Shown here piece by piece: positions 1 through 8,703 of a stretch of DNA of 64,000 nucleotides. Origin of the DNA: Priestia endophytica DSM 13796 (GTDB lineage: Bacteria > Bacillota > Bacilli > Bacillales > Bacillaceae_H); the NCBI RefSeq assembly GCF_900115845.1, contig NZ_FOXX01000006.1, positions 186,001 through 250,000 of the forward strand, read 5' to 3'. A program made the translations under genes and the position numbers. The notes under the pieces were generated by a model. The model was not told the origin of the DNA. It did not search any database and worked only from the letters and a program-made list of their open reading frames with translations. How positions within the stretch are numbered: position 1 is the stretch's first letter; the number at the start of each line of letters is the position of its first letter.

Positions 1-110
1 AATTAGTTGGTTTAAAAAGAAGGTACCTCACAATATCTTGATTGTCAAATGTTTATGCTTCTTTATGAAGAAAAAGTATAGTTTATTTTTGTATAGTTTA
101 GTAAAAAAGG

Positions 111-140
111 TTGACAGATAAATTTTCTTTTCTGTATATT
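111..140 (+). promoter_or_regulatory. SigA-type promoter of the MetY-like gene
   Basis: TTGACA at 111-116 and TATATT at 135-140 are separated by 18 bp, about 75 bp before the start codon at 216. Just upstream the 10-mer GTATAGTTTA occurs twice (76-85 and 91-100), 15 bp apart, and could be a regulator site; which regulator is unknown. Confidence 0.7.
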
Positions 141-215
141 ATTATTCAAAGTTATTAAAGTTTATTATTCCGATTGTTTTTGTATGTATTGAATAGATTT
201 TCAGGAGGGATAGGG

Positions 216-1508
216 ATGACAAACTTTCAAAATCAACACTTAGACACAAAAGCTATTCATGCAGGGCAAGTTATTGATTCTACTACTTTTGCACGTGCGG
301 TACCTATTTACCAGACATCGTCATTTTCGTTTCAAGATAGTGAGCATGCAGCTAGTTTGTTTGATTTAAGTGAAGAAGGATATGTTTATACGAGAATCAT
401 TAATCCAACTACAGATGTTTTTGAAAAAAGGGTGGCAGCTCTTGAGGGAGGCATAGGAGCATTAGGGGTTTCGTCAGGTCAGTCTGCAACCGCTTTTTCC
501 ATCTTAAACATTGCTTCTTCCGGGGATGAAATTGTTGCTTCGAGCAGCTTGTACGGTGGAACATATAATTTATTCTCAACGACGCTTTCCAAATTTGGGA
601 TTACCGTGAAGTTTGTTAACCCTGAGAATCCGGAGAATTTTAAGAAGGAGCTAACAGAGAAAACGAAGGCTATTTTTGCTGAGTCCGTAGGAAATCCAAA
701 AGGAGATGTACTAGATATAGAGGCAGTAGCTACCATTGCTCACCACCATAAAATTCCTCTGATTGTTGATAATACTGTTCCAAGTCCTTATCTTCTTAGA
801 CCGATTGAGTTTGGGGCAGATATTGTAGTTCATTCTGCAACAAAGTTTATAGGAGGTCATGGAACAACGATTGGAGGCATTATTGTTGATAGTGGAAAAT
901 TTGACTGGGAAAAGAGTGGGAAGTTTCCAGATTTAACAAATCCTGATCCAAGTTATCATGGTTTAGTATACACGGAGGCTGCCGGTGAAGCGGCTTATAT
1001 TACAAAAGCTCGTGTTCAGCTTTTAAGAGACTTAGGTTCAGCTCTTTCTCCTTTTAATTCTTTTTTGCTTTTACAAGGTTTAGAGACGTTGCATCTTCGA
1101 CTGCAAAGACATAGTGAGAACGCTCTTCAAGTTGCTCGTTTTCTTGAAGGTCATGAATTAGTGGACTGGGTCAGCTATCCAGGACTTAGCAGTCATCCGA
1201 CGAACAAATTAGCTAAAAAGTACCTTCCAAAAGGGCAAGGAGCAATCTTGACGTTCGGCATTAAAGGAGGTCGAAAAGCGGCGACAAAACTTATTGATTC
1301 TGTTCAGCTTTTTTCTCATTTAGCCAATATTGGTGATTCAAAGTCACTGATTATTCATCCTGCAAGTACAACACATCAGCAGCTTACAGAAGAAGAACAA
1401 CAATTATCTGGCGTCACTCCAGAACTTATCCGTCTTTCAGTTGGAACAGAATTTATCGATGATATTTTAAAAGATTTAGATGATGCACTTAGATCAAGTC
1501 AATCCTAG
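216..1508 (+). CDS. metY: O-acetylhomoserine sulfhydrylase (MetY-type, PLP-dependent)
   Basis: The 430-residue protein belongs to the Cys/Met metabolism PLP enzyme family. It should make homocysteine from O-acetylhomoserine and sulfide in the cytoplasm. The PLP lysine lies in the block [16 protein letters not shown] near residue 215. The long insert that follows (KFDW...[13 protein letters not shown]) and the length of about 430 residues are typical of MetY, not of the shorter cystathionine lyases such as the MccB homologue at 8704-9843. I chose the ATG at 216 because AGGAGG lies about 8 bp upstream; an in-frame ATG at 174 has no such site. The gene is monocistronic, with its own promoter and a terminator at 1598. 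A methionine gamma-lyase-like role is less likely. Confidence 0.9.
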   Translation: MTNFQNQHLDTKAIHAGQVIDSTTFARAVPIYQTSSFSFQDSEHAASLFDLSEEGYVYTRIINPTTDVFEKRVAALEGGIGALGVSSGQSATAFSILNIASSGDEIVASSSLYGGTYNLFSTTLSKFGITVKFVNPENPENFKKELTEKTKAIFAESVGNPKGDVLDIEAVATIAHHHKIPLIVDNTVPSPYLLRPIEFGADIVVHSATKFIGGHGTTIGGIIVDSGKFDWEKSGKFPDLTNPDPSYHGLVYTEAAGEAAYITKARVQLLRDLGSALSPFNSFLLLQGLETLHLRLQRHSENALQVARFLEGHELVDWVSYPGLSSHPTNKLAKKYLPKGQGAILTFGIKGGRKAATKLIDSVQLFSHLANIGDSKSLIIHPASTTHQQLTEEEQQLSGVTPELIRLSVGTEFIDDILKDLDDALRSSQS

Positions 1509-1597
1509 CTATTTATTTTGTTTTATAACTGAGTTGACTTATAAGAATAGTAAGTATATACTGAAGAAAATTTAGGAGCCGATCGAGCAAACGAAGG

Positions 1598-1632
1598 TCC
1601 GACCAAAAAAGGGTTGGATTTTTTTTATTTTT
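1598..1632 (+). terminator. Rho-independent terminator after the MetY-like gene
   Basis: A 7-bp stem (1598-1604 with 1612-1618, one G-U pair) encloses an A-rich loop and is followed by a T-rich run. Confidence 0.75.
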
Positions 1633-1738
1633 AAAAAGAGGTGAGAAAAGCTGAAAAGGGACAGATGCTATTCTTCTTTGCATTAACCTTGTTCATCATT
1701 TCTTTTGATGATCACAAAGCAATGTTAGGAGGGAAAGA

Positions 1739-1885
1739 ATGTTTAATCATAAAGAACACCTAGTACAACAATTACTTGAGCTTGGTATTTATAAAAAGGG
1801 TGAGTATCATCTTTATGAACTAAGCGTTTCAGAGCTTGAAGTAGAATATCGTAATCAGTTAAATAACGAAAAGCCAATTGGATAA
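1739..1885 (+). CDS. FbpA-family small protein
   Basis: This is a 48-residue ORF with a good AGGAGGG ribosome binding site 8 bp before the ATG. The protein starts MFNHKEHLVQQLLELGIYKK and continues with LYELSVSELEVEY. The pattern of an N-terminal amphipathic helix, LxxxGIYK, then LYELxxxELExEY matches my memory of the Fur-regulated basic protein A family (PF13076). In B. subtilis FbpA takes part in the iron-sparing response. I see no convincing Fur box upstream, so iron control here is not shown. A strong terminator directly follows. The ORF is short but its start site, family pattern and terminator support it as real. Confidence 0.75.
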   Translation: MFNHKEHLVQQLLELGIYKKGEYHLYELSVSELEVEYRNQLNNEKPIG

Positions 1886-1887
1886 CC

Positions 1888-1920
1888 AAAGGCCTACTAT
1901 TCACATAGTAGGCCTTTTTT
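1888..1920 (+). terminator. Rho-independent terminator after the FbpA-like ORF
   Basis: A perfect 9-bp stem GGCCTACTA/TAGTAGGCC (1891-1899, 1906-1914), extended by A-T pairs, is followed by T6. The next gene starts at 1947, so that gene needs its own promoter or readthrough. Confidence 0.9.
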
Positions 1921-1946
1921 GTTCAAAAAATAAAAGAGGTGAAAAG

Positions 1947-2708
1947 TTGATATACCCTGTTATAGATGGTGCAGAGTCTTTTTTTATAAAAGGTAACTCA
2001 GTTGGTCTTCTCCTTTCCCATGGATTTCTGGGAACACCTCAAAGTGTGAAGGACTTAGGAGAACAATTCGCTGAACTAGGTTATACGGTATATGCTCCTC
2101 GTTTAAAAGGTCATGGAACGCACTATAAAGATGTGGAGAAAGCAACTCATGAGGAATGGCTTTCTGATTTAGAAAAAGGATATAAACGTTTGAAAAGACA
2201 TTGTTCAGTCATCTACGTAGTAGGTCAGTCAATGGGAGGAACGCTTGCTATTTTGTTGGCAAACAAACAGCAAGGAATAGATGGGCTTATCCTTATCAAT
2301 GCAGCATTATTTGTGCCAAGTTATGAATCACTAAGAAATCAAATAACTCCTCGCTATATAGAGGAAAGTAAACCTGATATTAAAAAACAAGGTGTAGTTG
2401 AAATAACATACAGTAAGGTTCCACTTCGGTCCATTCATCAACTTCAACGTTTAATGAACAAAATTACAGTTGAGGAGCTAAGGAACGTAAAGATTCCTCT
2501 TTTAAGCTTTAAGTCCTTAGAAGATCACGTTGTTCCTCCAGAAAATACTGACTATATCATGCAGCATGTAAGTTCGTTAAAGAAGAGGTCAATTTCTTTG
2601 AGTGATTCCTTTCATGTTGCATCAATGGATAATGATAAAAACAAAATCATTAGAAAAACGCATGCTTATATACAAGAAAACCTACAAGGAACAGAAATAT
2701 CAGTCTAA
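1947..2708 (+). CDS. Carboxylesterase (Est30/YvaK-like alpha/beta hydrolase)
   Basis: The 253-residue cytoplasmic alpha/beta hydrolase resembles the Est30 carboxylesterase/monoacylglycerol lipase group. The oxyanion region is LLSHGFLGTPQS. The nucleophile elbow is GQSMGG, the acid is probably in SLEDHVVPPENT, and the histidine is in DSFHVASMD. The usual length is about 245-250 residues. I chose the TTG at 1947 because AGAGGTG lies 6-7 bp upstream and the protein then opens MIYPVIDGAESFFIKGN, which fits the family. A longer in-frame extension back to 1878 runs through the preceding terminator and is unlikely. It should hydrolyse short- to medium-chain esters; the natural substrate is unknown. 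Confidence 0.85.
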   Translation: MIYPVIDGAESFFIKGNSVGLLLSHGFLGTPQSVKDLGEQFAELGYTVYAPRLKGHGTHYKDVEKATHEEWLSDLEKGYKRLKRHCSVIYVVGQSMGGTLAILLANKQQGIDGLILINAALFVPSYESLRNQITPRYIEESKPDIKKQGVVEITYSKVPLRSIHQLQRLMNKITVEELRNVKIPLLSFKSLEDHVVPPENTDYIMQHVSSLKKRSISLSDSFHVASMDNDKNKIIRKTHAYIQENLQGTEISV

Positions 2709-2824
2709 AGCAAATCACCAAGAGCTCTCACATGATGAGCATTTGAGAGAGCTAGATTCTACTTTTTGAAATGAAGGAGAACCATTATAAAACGATATAG
2801 GATTGAGAAGAGGGAGAAAAAATC

Positions 2825-3661
2825 ATGAAGAAAAAGTACCTTTTTATCTTTTTAAGTTTGTTCCTGTTTATCCTTTCAGCTTGTTCATCATCTTCTGGTG
2901 AATCTTTACAGAAAGAAGAAAACCAACAAAATCAATCCGTCACTCTAAGGATTGGAGCTTCTTCAACTCCGCACGCAGAAATTCTTGAATTTATAAAGCC
3001 AACTCTTAAGAAGGAAGGAATCAATCTAGATATTCAAACGATTACAGATGGAATTCAAACAAATGAAAGCACAGCAAATGGAGAGCTTGATGCTAACTTT
3101 TTTCAACATACGCCTTTTTTAAAACAAACGAATAAAGATAGTGGCTTAAACCTCGTTAAAGTGAAAGGAATCCATATTGAACCTTTTGGTGTATATTCTA
3201 AAAAAGTGAACTCAATTAAAAATTTGAAAAAAGGAGCGAGTATTGCTCTTCCGAACGATCCTGTTAATTTCTCACGCGCGTTAGAGCTCTTTGATGCGAA
3301 CCAAATAATCGAACTTGATAAGGGAGATGCTCAGAATAAACAATTTACGTTAGAAGATATTAAAAAAAATCCACGAGAGTTAGAGTTTATCAAAGTCGAT
3401 GGGCCCCTGCTTCCTCGTTCATTAGACGATGTTGATGCAGCAGCTATTAATACAAATTATGCTTTAGAAGCCAAGCTCAATCCGAAAGAAGATGCCCTAA
3501 TAATAGAAGATGATCATTCTCCATATGTAAATATTTTAGTTTCTCGTCAGAATAATAAAGACGCTGATTCTATTCAAAAACTAGCTAAAGCGTTAACAAC
3601 GGAAGAAGTTCAAACGTTTATTAACGAGCATTATAAAGGAGCCGTAGTGCCCGTTTTTTAA
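2825..3661 (+). CDS. Methionine-type ABC transporter lipoprotein, copy 1 (MetQ/NlpA family)
   Basis: The 278-residue lipoprotein has an N-terminal signal ending in lipobox LSAC (Cys20), so it is anchored outside the membrane. The body is NLPA family: LRIGASSTPHAEILEFIKP, then NESTANGELDANFFQHTPF and DVDAAAINTNYALEA, the last being the typical MetQ motif. It should bind methionine or a related sulfur compound and deliver it to the MetNP pair at 3738-5411. A second MetQ-like protein follows that pair at 5423. The two proteins differ clearly in sequence, so they may bind different ligands. The gene is first in the apparent operon; I see no S-box riboswitch in front of it. Confidence 0.88.
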   Translation: MKKKYLFIFLSLFLFILSACSSSSGESLQKEENQQNQSVTLRIGASSTPHAEILEFIKPTLKKEGINLDIQTITDGIQTNESTANGELDANFFQHTPFLKQTNKDSGLNLVKVKGIHIEPFGVYSKKVNSIKNLKKGASIALPNDPVNFSRALELFDANQIIELDKGDAQNKQFTLEDIKKNPRELEFIKVDGPLLPRSLDDVDAAAINTNYALEAKLNPKEDALIIEDDHSPYVNILVSRQNNKDADSIQKLAKALTTEEVQTFINEHYKGAVVPVF

Positions 3662-3737
3662 GAAAAAAGAATAGCCGGGCAGCTTAAATGAAACTTAAAG
3701 CGATACATGACAAAATTTATCATTAATGGGGGAGAGC

Positions 3738-4757
3738 ATGTTGATTCAATTTAGAAACGTCTCAAAAACTTTTCATACCAAGTCTAGGAAAATTCAAGCT
3801 TTACACAATATCAATTTAACGATTGAAAAAGGAGATATATTTGGGGTTATTGGTCATAGCGGGGCTGGTAAAAGCACGCTTATCCGGACGGTAAACTTAT
3901 TAGAACAACCAACAAAAGGTGAAATTATTGTGAACGGAAAAAACTTAGTTCATTTATCAGAAAGAGAAATGCGGGATGCAAAGAAAAATATTGGCATGAT
4001 TTTTCAACATTTTAACTTGCTAGAATCCAAAACCATTTTTGATAATGTGGCTTTACCTCTTCGCCTAATAAAGGCTTCAAAAGCCTTTATTGCAGAACGA
4101 GTGAAAGAGCTTTTAACATTTGTAGGGTTAGAAGATAAAGTCCATCACTATCCAAACCAATTATCAGGAGGACAGAAGCAGCGTGTCGGGATTGCAAGAG
4201 CGCTTGCAACAAATCCGTCAATTCTCTTGTGTGATGAAGCAACATCTGCTTTAGATCCTGAAACAACGCTTTCTGTCCTACAGTTACTAAAACAAATTAA
4301 TAGGCAATACGGCATTACAATTCTCATGATTACTCATCAAATGGATGTTGTCAAACAAATTTGTAATAGAGTAGGAGTAATGCATAACGGAGAGCTTATT
4401 GAAGAAGGACGAATTATTGAGGTATTTTCAAATCCCCAAAACCCTATTACGGAGAATTTTGTAAAAACCGTTATAAAAGATGATGTGCCAGAAAGGGTGT
4501 TTGATTACTTGAAGTCAAAAAACGATAGTCGCGTTTACAGAATTCGCTTTGTTGGAGAATCTACAGGACAGCCGATTATATCAGAAATTGCCAAAGCATT
4601 TACTGTTCATATTAACATTTTATTTGGAAATATTACAGAGTTGCAAAACGTTCCTTTTGGGCATTTAATTGTAGAATTTCAAGGAGATGTGAATGAAATA
4701 CAGCGTGCTTATGAACACATTTCAGCCCAAAATATCGTCATTAAGGAGGTTGGGTAG
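3738..4757 (+). CDS. metN: Methionine ABC importer ATPase with NIL domain
   Basis: This is a 339-residue ABC ATPase. Walker A is GHSGAGKST (about residues 38-46), the signature is LSGGQKQR, Walker B is ILLCDEATSALDP, and the switch is ITHQMD. Residues from about 260 to the end (RIRFVGESTGQPIISEIAK...) form the C-terminal NIL domain that binds methionine in MetN and inhibits transport when the ligand is plentiful. That domain supports a methionine-type substrate over a generic amino acid. The ATG at 3738 sits 5 bp after GGGGGAG; an in-frame ATG at 3726 lies before that site. The gene ends 3 bp before the permease gene. Confidence 0.93.
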   Translation: MLIQFRNVSKTFHTKSRKIQALHNINLTIEKGDIFGVIGHSGAGKSTLIRTVNLLEQPTKGEIIVNGKNLVHLSEREMRDAKKNIGMIFQHFNLLESKTIFDNVALPLRLIKASKAFIAERVKELLTFVGLEDKVHHYPNQLSGGQKQRVGIARALATNPSILLCDEATSALDPETTLSVLQLLKQINRQYGITILMITHQMDVVKQICNRVGVMHNGELIEEGRIIEVFSNPQNPITENFVKTVIKDDVPERVFDYLKSKNDSRVYRIRFVGESTGQPIISEIAKAFTVHINILFGNITELQNVPFGHLIVEFQGDVNEIQRAYEHISAQNIVIKEVG

Positions 4758-4760
4758 GAA

Positions 4761-5411
4761 ATGGAAGTAAGTACAGAATTGATTTTACAATCACTATGGG
4801 AAACCTTATATATGGTCAGTATATCTCTTGTCTGCGGCTCGCTCATCGGTATTCCGCTAGGAGTTTTATTAGTCGTAACAAGAAAAGGTCACATTTTGGA
4901 AAATCAATTTATTTTTTCTATCTTAAATCCTATCGTGAATATTCTTCGGTCTATTCCCTTTATTATTTTACTAATAGCTATCATTCCTTTTACTAGATTA
5001 CTAGTGGGGACTTCCATTGGCACAACGGCAGCCATTGTGCCGCTTGTTCTTCATATTGGCCCCTACATGTCAAGGCTTGTAGAAAATTCACTATTAGAAG
5101 TTGATAAAGGAATTATTGAATCTGCCAAATCAATGGGAGCGACGCCTTTACAGATTATTTATCATTTTCTTTTTCCAGAAGCGTTTGGCTCTATTGTTCT
5201 AAGTATTACAACCGTGACCATCGGCTTGGTTGGTGCAACGGCAATGGCGGGCGCAGTTGGCGGAGGAGGGTTAGGCGATTTAGCAATTACATACGGCTAT
5301 CAGCGTTTTAGCACCATTACAATTGTAGTAACCGTTGTGATTTTAGTCGTTCTCGTGCAACTTATTCAAATGTTAGGTCACTTTTTTGAACGAAAATTAA
5401 GAAGAGCGTAG
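4761..5411 (+). CDS. metP: Methionine ABC importer permease
   Basis: This 216-residue integral membrane protein has about five membrane segments. The EAA loop ESAKSMGATPLQIIYHFLFPEA near residues 120-141 contacts the ATPase. The end VGATAMAGAVGGGGLGDLA is characteristic of MetI/MetP permeases. The length (about 215-222 in the family) is normal. It pairs with MetN just upstream and lies between the two lipoprotein genes, 12 bp before the second one. Confidence 0.92.
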   Translation: MEVSTELILQSLWETLYMVSISLVCGSLIGIPLGVLLVVTRKGHILENQFIFSILNPIVNILRSIPFIILLIAIIPFTRLLVGTSIGTTAAIVPLVLHIGPYMSRLVENSLLEVDKGIIESAKSMGATPLQIIYHFLFPEAFGSIVLSITTVTIGLVGATAMAGAVGGGGLGDLAITYGYQRFSTITIVVTVVILVVLVQLIQMLGHFFERKLRRA

Positions 5412-5422
5412 GAGGAAGAAGG

Positions 5423-6250
5423 ATGAAAAAAGGTCTCGGATGGATCATGGTATTTCTGCTGTGCATAGGAATCTTGAGCGGCTGTCAAGAAAAGACGACT
5501 AGCACTTCAGAACAAACGATTAAAGTAGGCATACGGACTTCAGAGTTGAAAACGTGGGAGTTTATTAAATCGAAAGCAAAAGAAGAAGGATTAAACATTG
5601 ATATCGTGACTTTTACTGCAGGTGTGGATCCTAACCAGGCTCTCTCAGAAGGGGACATTGACGTTAATGCGTTTCAGCATGTTGCGTACTTAGATACGTT
5701 TAATGAAAAGAATCATACTGATATTGTCCCAATTGGCACAACCATTATCGCACCGCTAGGTCTTTACTCTAATAAATATAAAGATTTAAAACAGCTTCCA
5801 AATGGAGCAAAGATTGCTGTACCTAATGATCAATCGAATTGGGGAAGAGCTTTAGTGCTTCTGCAGGAAGCAAATTTACTAAAAGTTGTAGATGATTTTG
5901 ATGGAAATGGGGGGGAAGACAAAATTAAGAAAAATCCTAAAAACCTAGAAATTATTCCGGTTGACTCAGCAACTACCCCGCGCGTAATGGAAGACGTTGA
6001 CGCTTCTATCATTAATAATGGGGTAGCTGTTGAAGCAGGACTAGGATTAAAGGATGCTCTTGTTCATGAAAGCAAAACGGCTAAACCGTATATTAACGTT
6101 ATTGCGGCAAGGAAAGAAGATCAAAATAATGAAACATACAAAAAGCTTGTTCACCTTTATCAAAGTGACGAGGTTGCTGATTATATAGAAAAGACGTTTA
6201 ATGGAAACTATTTGCCTACTTTTATTCCCTTAAAAGAGCTTAAAAGTTAA
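5423..6250 (+). CDS. metQ: Methionine-type ABC transporter lipoprotein, copy 2 (MetQ/NlpA family)
   Basis: The 275-residue lipoprotein has lipobox LSGC (Cys21). It shows the NLPA pattern IKVGIRTSELKTWEFIKSKA, DPNQALSEGDIDVNAFQHVAYL, IAVPNDQSNWGRAL and MEDVDASIINNGVAVEAGL. Its position directly after metN and metP, in the usual metNPQ order, makes it the likely original partner, while the protein at 2825-3661 looks like an added copy. It lacks the typical HAxxLE contact block near the N-terminus (here ELKTWEFIK), so the ligand may not be methionine itself. The flavin monooxygenase at 6307 follows after 56 bp. Confidence 0.88.
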   Translation: MKKGLGWIMVFLLCIGILSGCQEKTTSTSEQTIKVGIRTSELKTWEFIKSKAKEEGLNIDIVTFTAGVDPNQALSEGDIDVNAFQHVAYLDTFNEKNHTDIVPIGTTIIAPLGLYSNKYKDLKQLPNGAKIAVPNDQSNWGRALVLLQEANLLKVVDDFDGNGGEDKIKKNPKNLEIIPVDSATTPRVMEDVDASIINNGVAVEAGLGLKDALVHESKTAKPYINVIAARKEDQNNETYKKLVHLYQSDEVADYIEKTFNGNYLPTFIPLKELKS

Positions 6251-6306
6251 GAAAAGAGAAGGGGTGGAGGAAAGCTCAAGATTTTAACGAAGGAGGAAGA
6301 TCGTTT

Positions 6307-7653
6307 ATGAGCAAAAAACAGATGAAGTTGGCAGCTTATCTTGTTGGAACAGGAATGCATGTTGCCTCGTGGAAGCATCCAAAAGCAAATCCGAAAGCAA
6401 GCATAGATGTTGAACATTATAAACAATTAGCCCGCGTTGCTGAAAACGGGAAATTTGATATTGCTTTTATTGCAGACAGCTTGGCGATTAATGAACAATC
6501 TCACCCTAATATTTTAAATCGATTTGATCCAATTGTTTTAATTACAGCCCTAGCAGAAGCTACGTCTAAAATTGGAATTGTTGCAACTGCCTCAACTACG
6601 TATAGCGAACCATATATTTTGGCTCGCCAGTTTGCTTCTGTTGATCATATAAGCAGAGGTCGCGCTGGGTGGAACCTTGTGACGACAGGTGATGCTACAG
6701 GAGCTACGGCTCAAAATTTTGGTCGAGAAACTCATGAAGAACACGACGTTCGTTATGAGCGGGCAGAAGAATTTATTGACGTTGTGCAAGGACTTTGGGA
6801 TTCATGGGAAGACGATGCATTTGTATTGGATAAAGAAAAGGGGACGTTTTTTAATGAAGAAAAAATGCATCAACTAAACTATAAAGGAACATTCTTTTCT
6901 GTTCGTGGACCGCTCAATATTGCAAGATCTGTACAAGGTCAACCTGTAATCGTTCAAGCCGGCTCTTCTCCTTCAGGTCAACGTCTTGCCGCTCGCACAG
7001 CGGAAGTAGTTTTTATCCATAAAGATAGCAAAGAAGAAGCAAAAAAGTATTATCGAAGCTTAAAAAGTCAGATGAAAACATTTAACCGTCATCCTGAGAG
7101 TTTGTCCATTCTTCAAGGTATATCACCAATTATTGGCCGGACAGAAGCGGAAGCTAACGAAAAGTATACTGAACTACAGCATCTTCTTTCACCTTACGAA
7201 GGGCTGCAATTTTTATCAGGATATATGGGGAATATTGATTTTACAAAATACCCTTTAAATATGCTAGCATCAGAGATTAGTTTCCCGAAAGTAAACGGGA
7301 TTCAAAGTCAGTTTGATGAAATGAAACGTATTATGAAAGAAGAAAAATTAACCGTTGGAGATTTATACTATCGTTTTGTTGGAGCGGGAAGGAAGGATGC
7401 ATTTGTAGGCACGCCTCAACAAATTGCTGATGAAATGGAGAGATGGGTAGAAGAAGGAGCTGCTGACGGATTTATGCTTCAATGCCCCTTACTTCCCGAA
7501 GGATTAGAAGATTTTGTTCAATATGTTGTGCCTCTTCTTCAAGAGAAAGGGATATACCGTCATGAATATGAAGGAACAACGCTAAGAGAACATTTAGGCC
7601 TTAGAAAACCCAAGAATCGATACGATTGTTCAATATATAAAGGGAGCTCATGA
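6307..7653 (+). CDS. FMN-dependent monooxygenase (NtaA/SnaA/DszA/YxeK family)
   Basis: The 448-residue enzyme is a class C flavin monooxygenase of the luciferase-like superfamily, NtaA/SnaA/DszA subgroup. Marks are the opening LAAYLVGTGMHVASWKHP, FDIAFIADSLA, the block GRAGWNLVTT, and PVIVQAGSSPSGQRLAARTAEVVF. The last is a typical FMN phosphate-binding loop. Members oxidise N- or S-containing compounds with FMNH2 supplied by a separate reductase; no reductase gene is next to it. B. subtilis members YtnJ and YxeK sit with amino-acid ABC importers and take part in S-modified cysteine breakdown. Its place after a MetQNP importer and before MccAB suggests a similar salvage role, but the substrate cannot be named. 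Confidence 0.85.
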   Translation: MSKKQMKLAAYLVGTGMHVASWKHPKANPKASIDVEHYKQLARVAENGKFDIAFIADSLAINEQSHPNILNRFDPIVLITALAEATSKIGIVATASTTYSEPYILARQFASVDHISRGRAGWNLVTTGDATGATAQNFGRETHEEHDVRYERAEEFIDVVQGLWDSWEDDAFVLDKEKGTFFNEEKMHQLNYKGTFFSVRGPLNIARSVQGQPVIVQAGSSPSGQRLAARTAEVVFIHKDSKEEAKKYYRSLKSQMKTFNRHPESLSILQGISPIIGRTEAEANEKYTELQHLLSPYEGLQFLSGYMGNIDFTKYPLNMLASEISFPKVNGIQSQFDEMKRIMKEEKLTVGDLYYRFVGAGRKDAFVGTPQQIADEMERWVEEGAADGFMLQCPLLPEGLEDFVQYVVPLLQEKGIYRHEYEGTTLREHLGLRKPKNRYDCSIYKGSS

Positions 7654-7781
7654 AAAATGAGAACGATTTTGAAATAAAATCATACTATACCTATAGAAAT
7701 TAATTGATTAAAAATATTTGTTCTTTGTGAATTTTTAAACTGCATGTTTTATCGTTACTTTGCTTAAAAGGAGCAGATAGT

Positions 7782-8702
7782 ATGACCATTTTCCAAAGTG
7801 TCCACGACCTCATTGGCCGAACACCTCTTTTAGAAATCACGCATTTTTCTCTTCCTTCAGGTGTTCAGTTATTTGCAAAACTTGAATATTTCAATCCAGG
7901 AGGAAGTGTGAAAGACCGTCTTGGTCAGCATCTTCTTCAAGAGGCGTTTGAGAGAGGCCTAGTACAAAGCGGTGGAACCATTATTGAACCAACTGCAGGT
8001 AATACAGGAATTGGGTTGGCTCTCGCTGCCATTCATAAAGAAGTGAACGTGATTTTTTGCGTACCGGAGAAGTTTAGTGTAGAAAAACAGGAACTAATGA
8101 AAGCGCTAGGAGCTACTGTAGTGAATACCCCAACAAGACTTGGAATGAAAGGAGCCATTCATAAAGCGCAGGAGTTATTAAAGGAAATTCCAAATTCATA
8201 TGCTCCGCAGCAGTTTGCAAATGATCAAAATCCTGAAACCTATTACAAAACATTAGGACCAGAAATATGGAACGAGTTTGGCGGGGACATTGATGTATTT
8301 GTTGCTGGAGCAGGCACAGGTGGAACTTTTATGGGAACGGCTAAGTACTTAAAAGAACAAAAGAAAGAAGTTAAAACAGTTATTGTAGAACCTACAGGCT
8401 CTATTCTAAACGGAGGAGAGCCTGGTCCTCATAAAACAGAAGGAATTGGGATGGAATTTCTTCCTTCATATATGAATCCTTCTTATTTTGATGCTGTTCA
8501 TACAGTAGAAGATCATCATGCTTTTACAATGGTTAAAGAGTTAGCTCGTAAAGAAGGATTGTTTGTTGGAAGTTCATCTGGCGCCGCTTTTTATGCGGCA
8601 TTACAAGAAAGTAAAAAGGCAAGTCAGGGATCAAACATTGTAGTGATTTTCCCTGATTCAAGCGAACGCTATTTAAGTCAGCACATATATGGAGGAGAGT
8701 AG
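7782..8702 (+). CDS. mccA: O-acetylserine-dependent cystathionine beta-synthase (MccA/YrhA)
   Basis: This is a 306-residue fold-type II PLP enzyme of the cysteine synthase/CBS family. The PLP lysine lies in NPGGSVKDRLG (about residue 45), the substrate loop is EPTAGNTGIGLA, and the phosphate loop is GAGTGGTFMG. It lacks a haem domain and CBS regulatory domains. The length matches B. subtilis MccA (about 307). Being directly followed by a cystathionine gamma-lyase gene, 1 bp away, separates it from biosynthetic CysK. The expected reaction is O-acetylserine plus homocysteine to cystathionine, the first step from methionine sulfur back to cysteine. The start is the ATG 7 bp after AAAGGAG. Confidence 0.9.
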   Translation: MTIFQSVHDLIGRTPLLEITHFSLPSGVQLFAKLEYFNPGGSVKDRLGQHLLQEAFERGLVQSGGTIIEPTAGNTGIGLALAAIHKEVNVIFCVPEKFSVEKQELMKALGATVVNTPTRLGMKGAIHKAQELLKEIPNSYAPQQFANDQNPETYYKTLGPEIWNEFGGDIDVFVAGAGTGGTFMGTAKYLKEQKKEVKTVIVEPTGSILNGGEPGPHKTEGIGMEFLPSYMNPSYFDAVHTVEDHHAFTMVKELARKEGLFVGSSSGAAFYAALQESKKASQGSNIVVIFPDSSERYLSQHIYGGE

Positions 8703-8703
8703 A

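Noticed and set aside
2709-2824. SAM (S-box) riboswitch before the MetQNP operon
   Set aside because: The gap is only 116 bp and none of the conserved S-box blocks is present; only a weak hairpin is seen.
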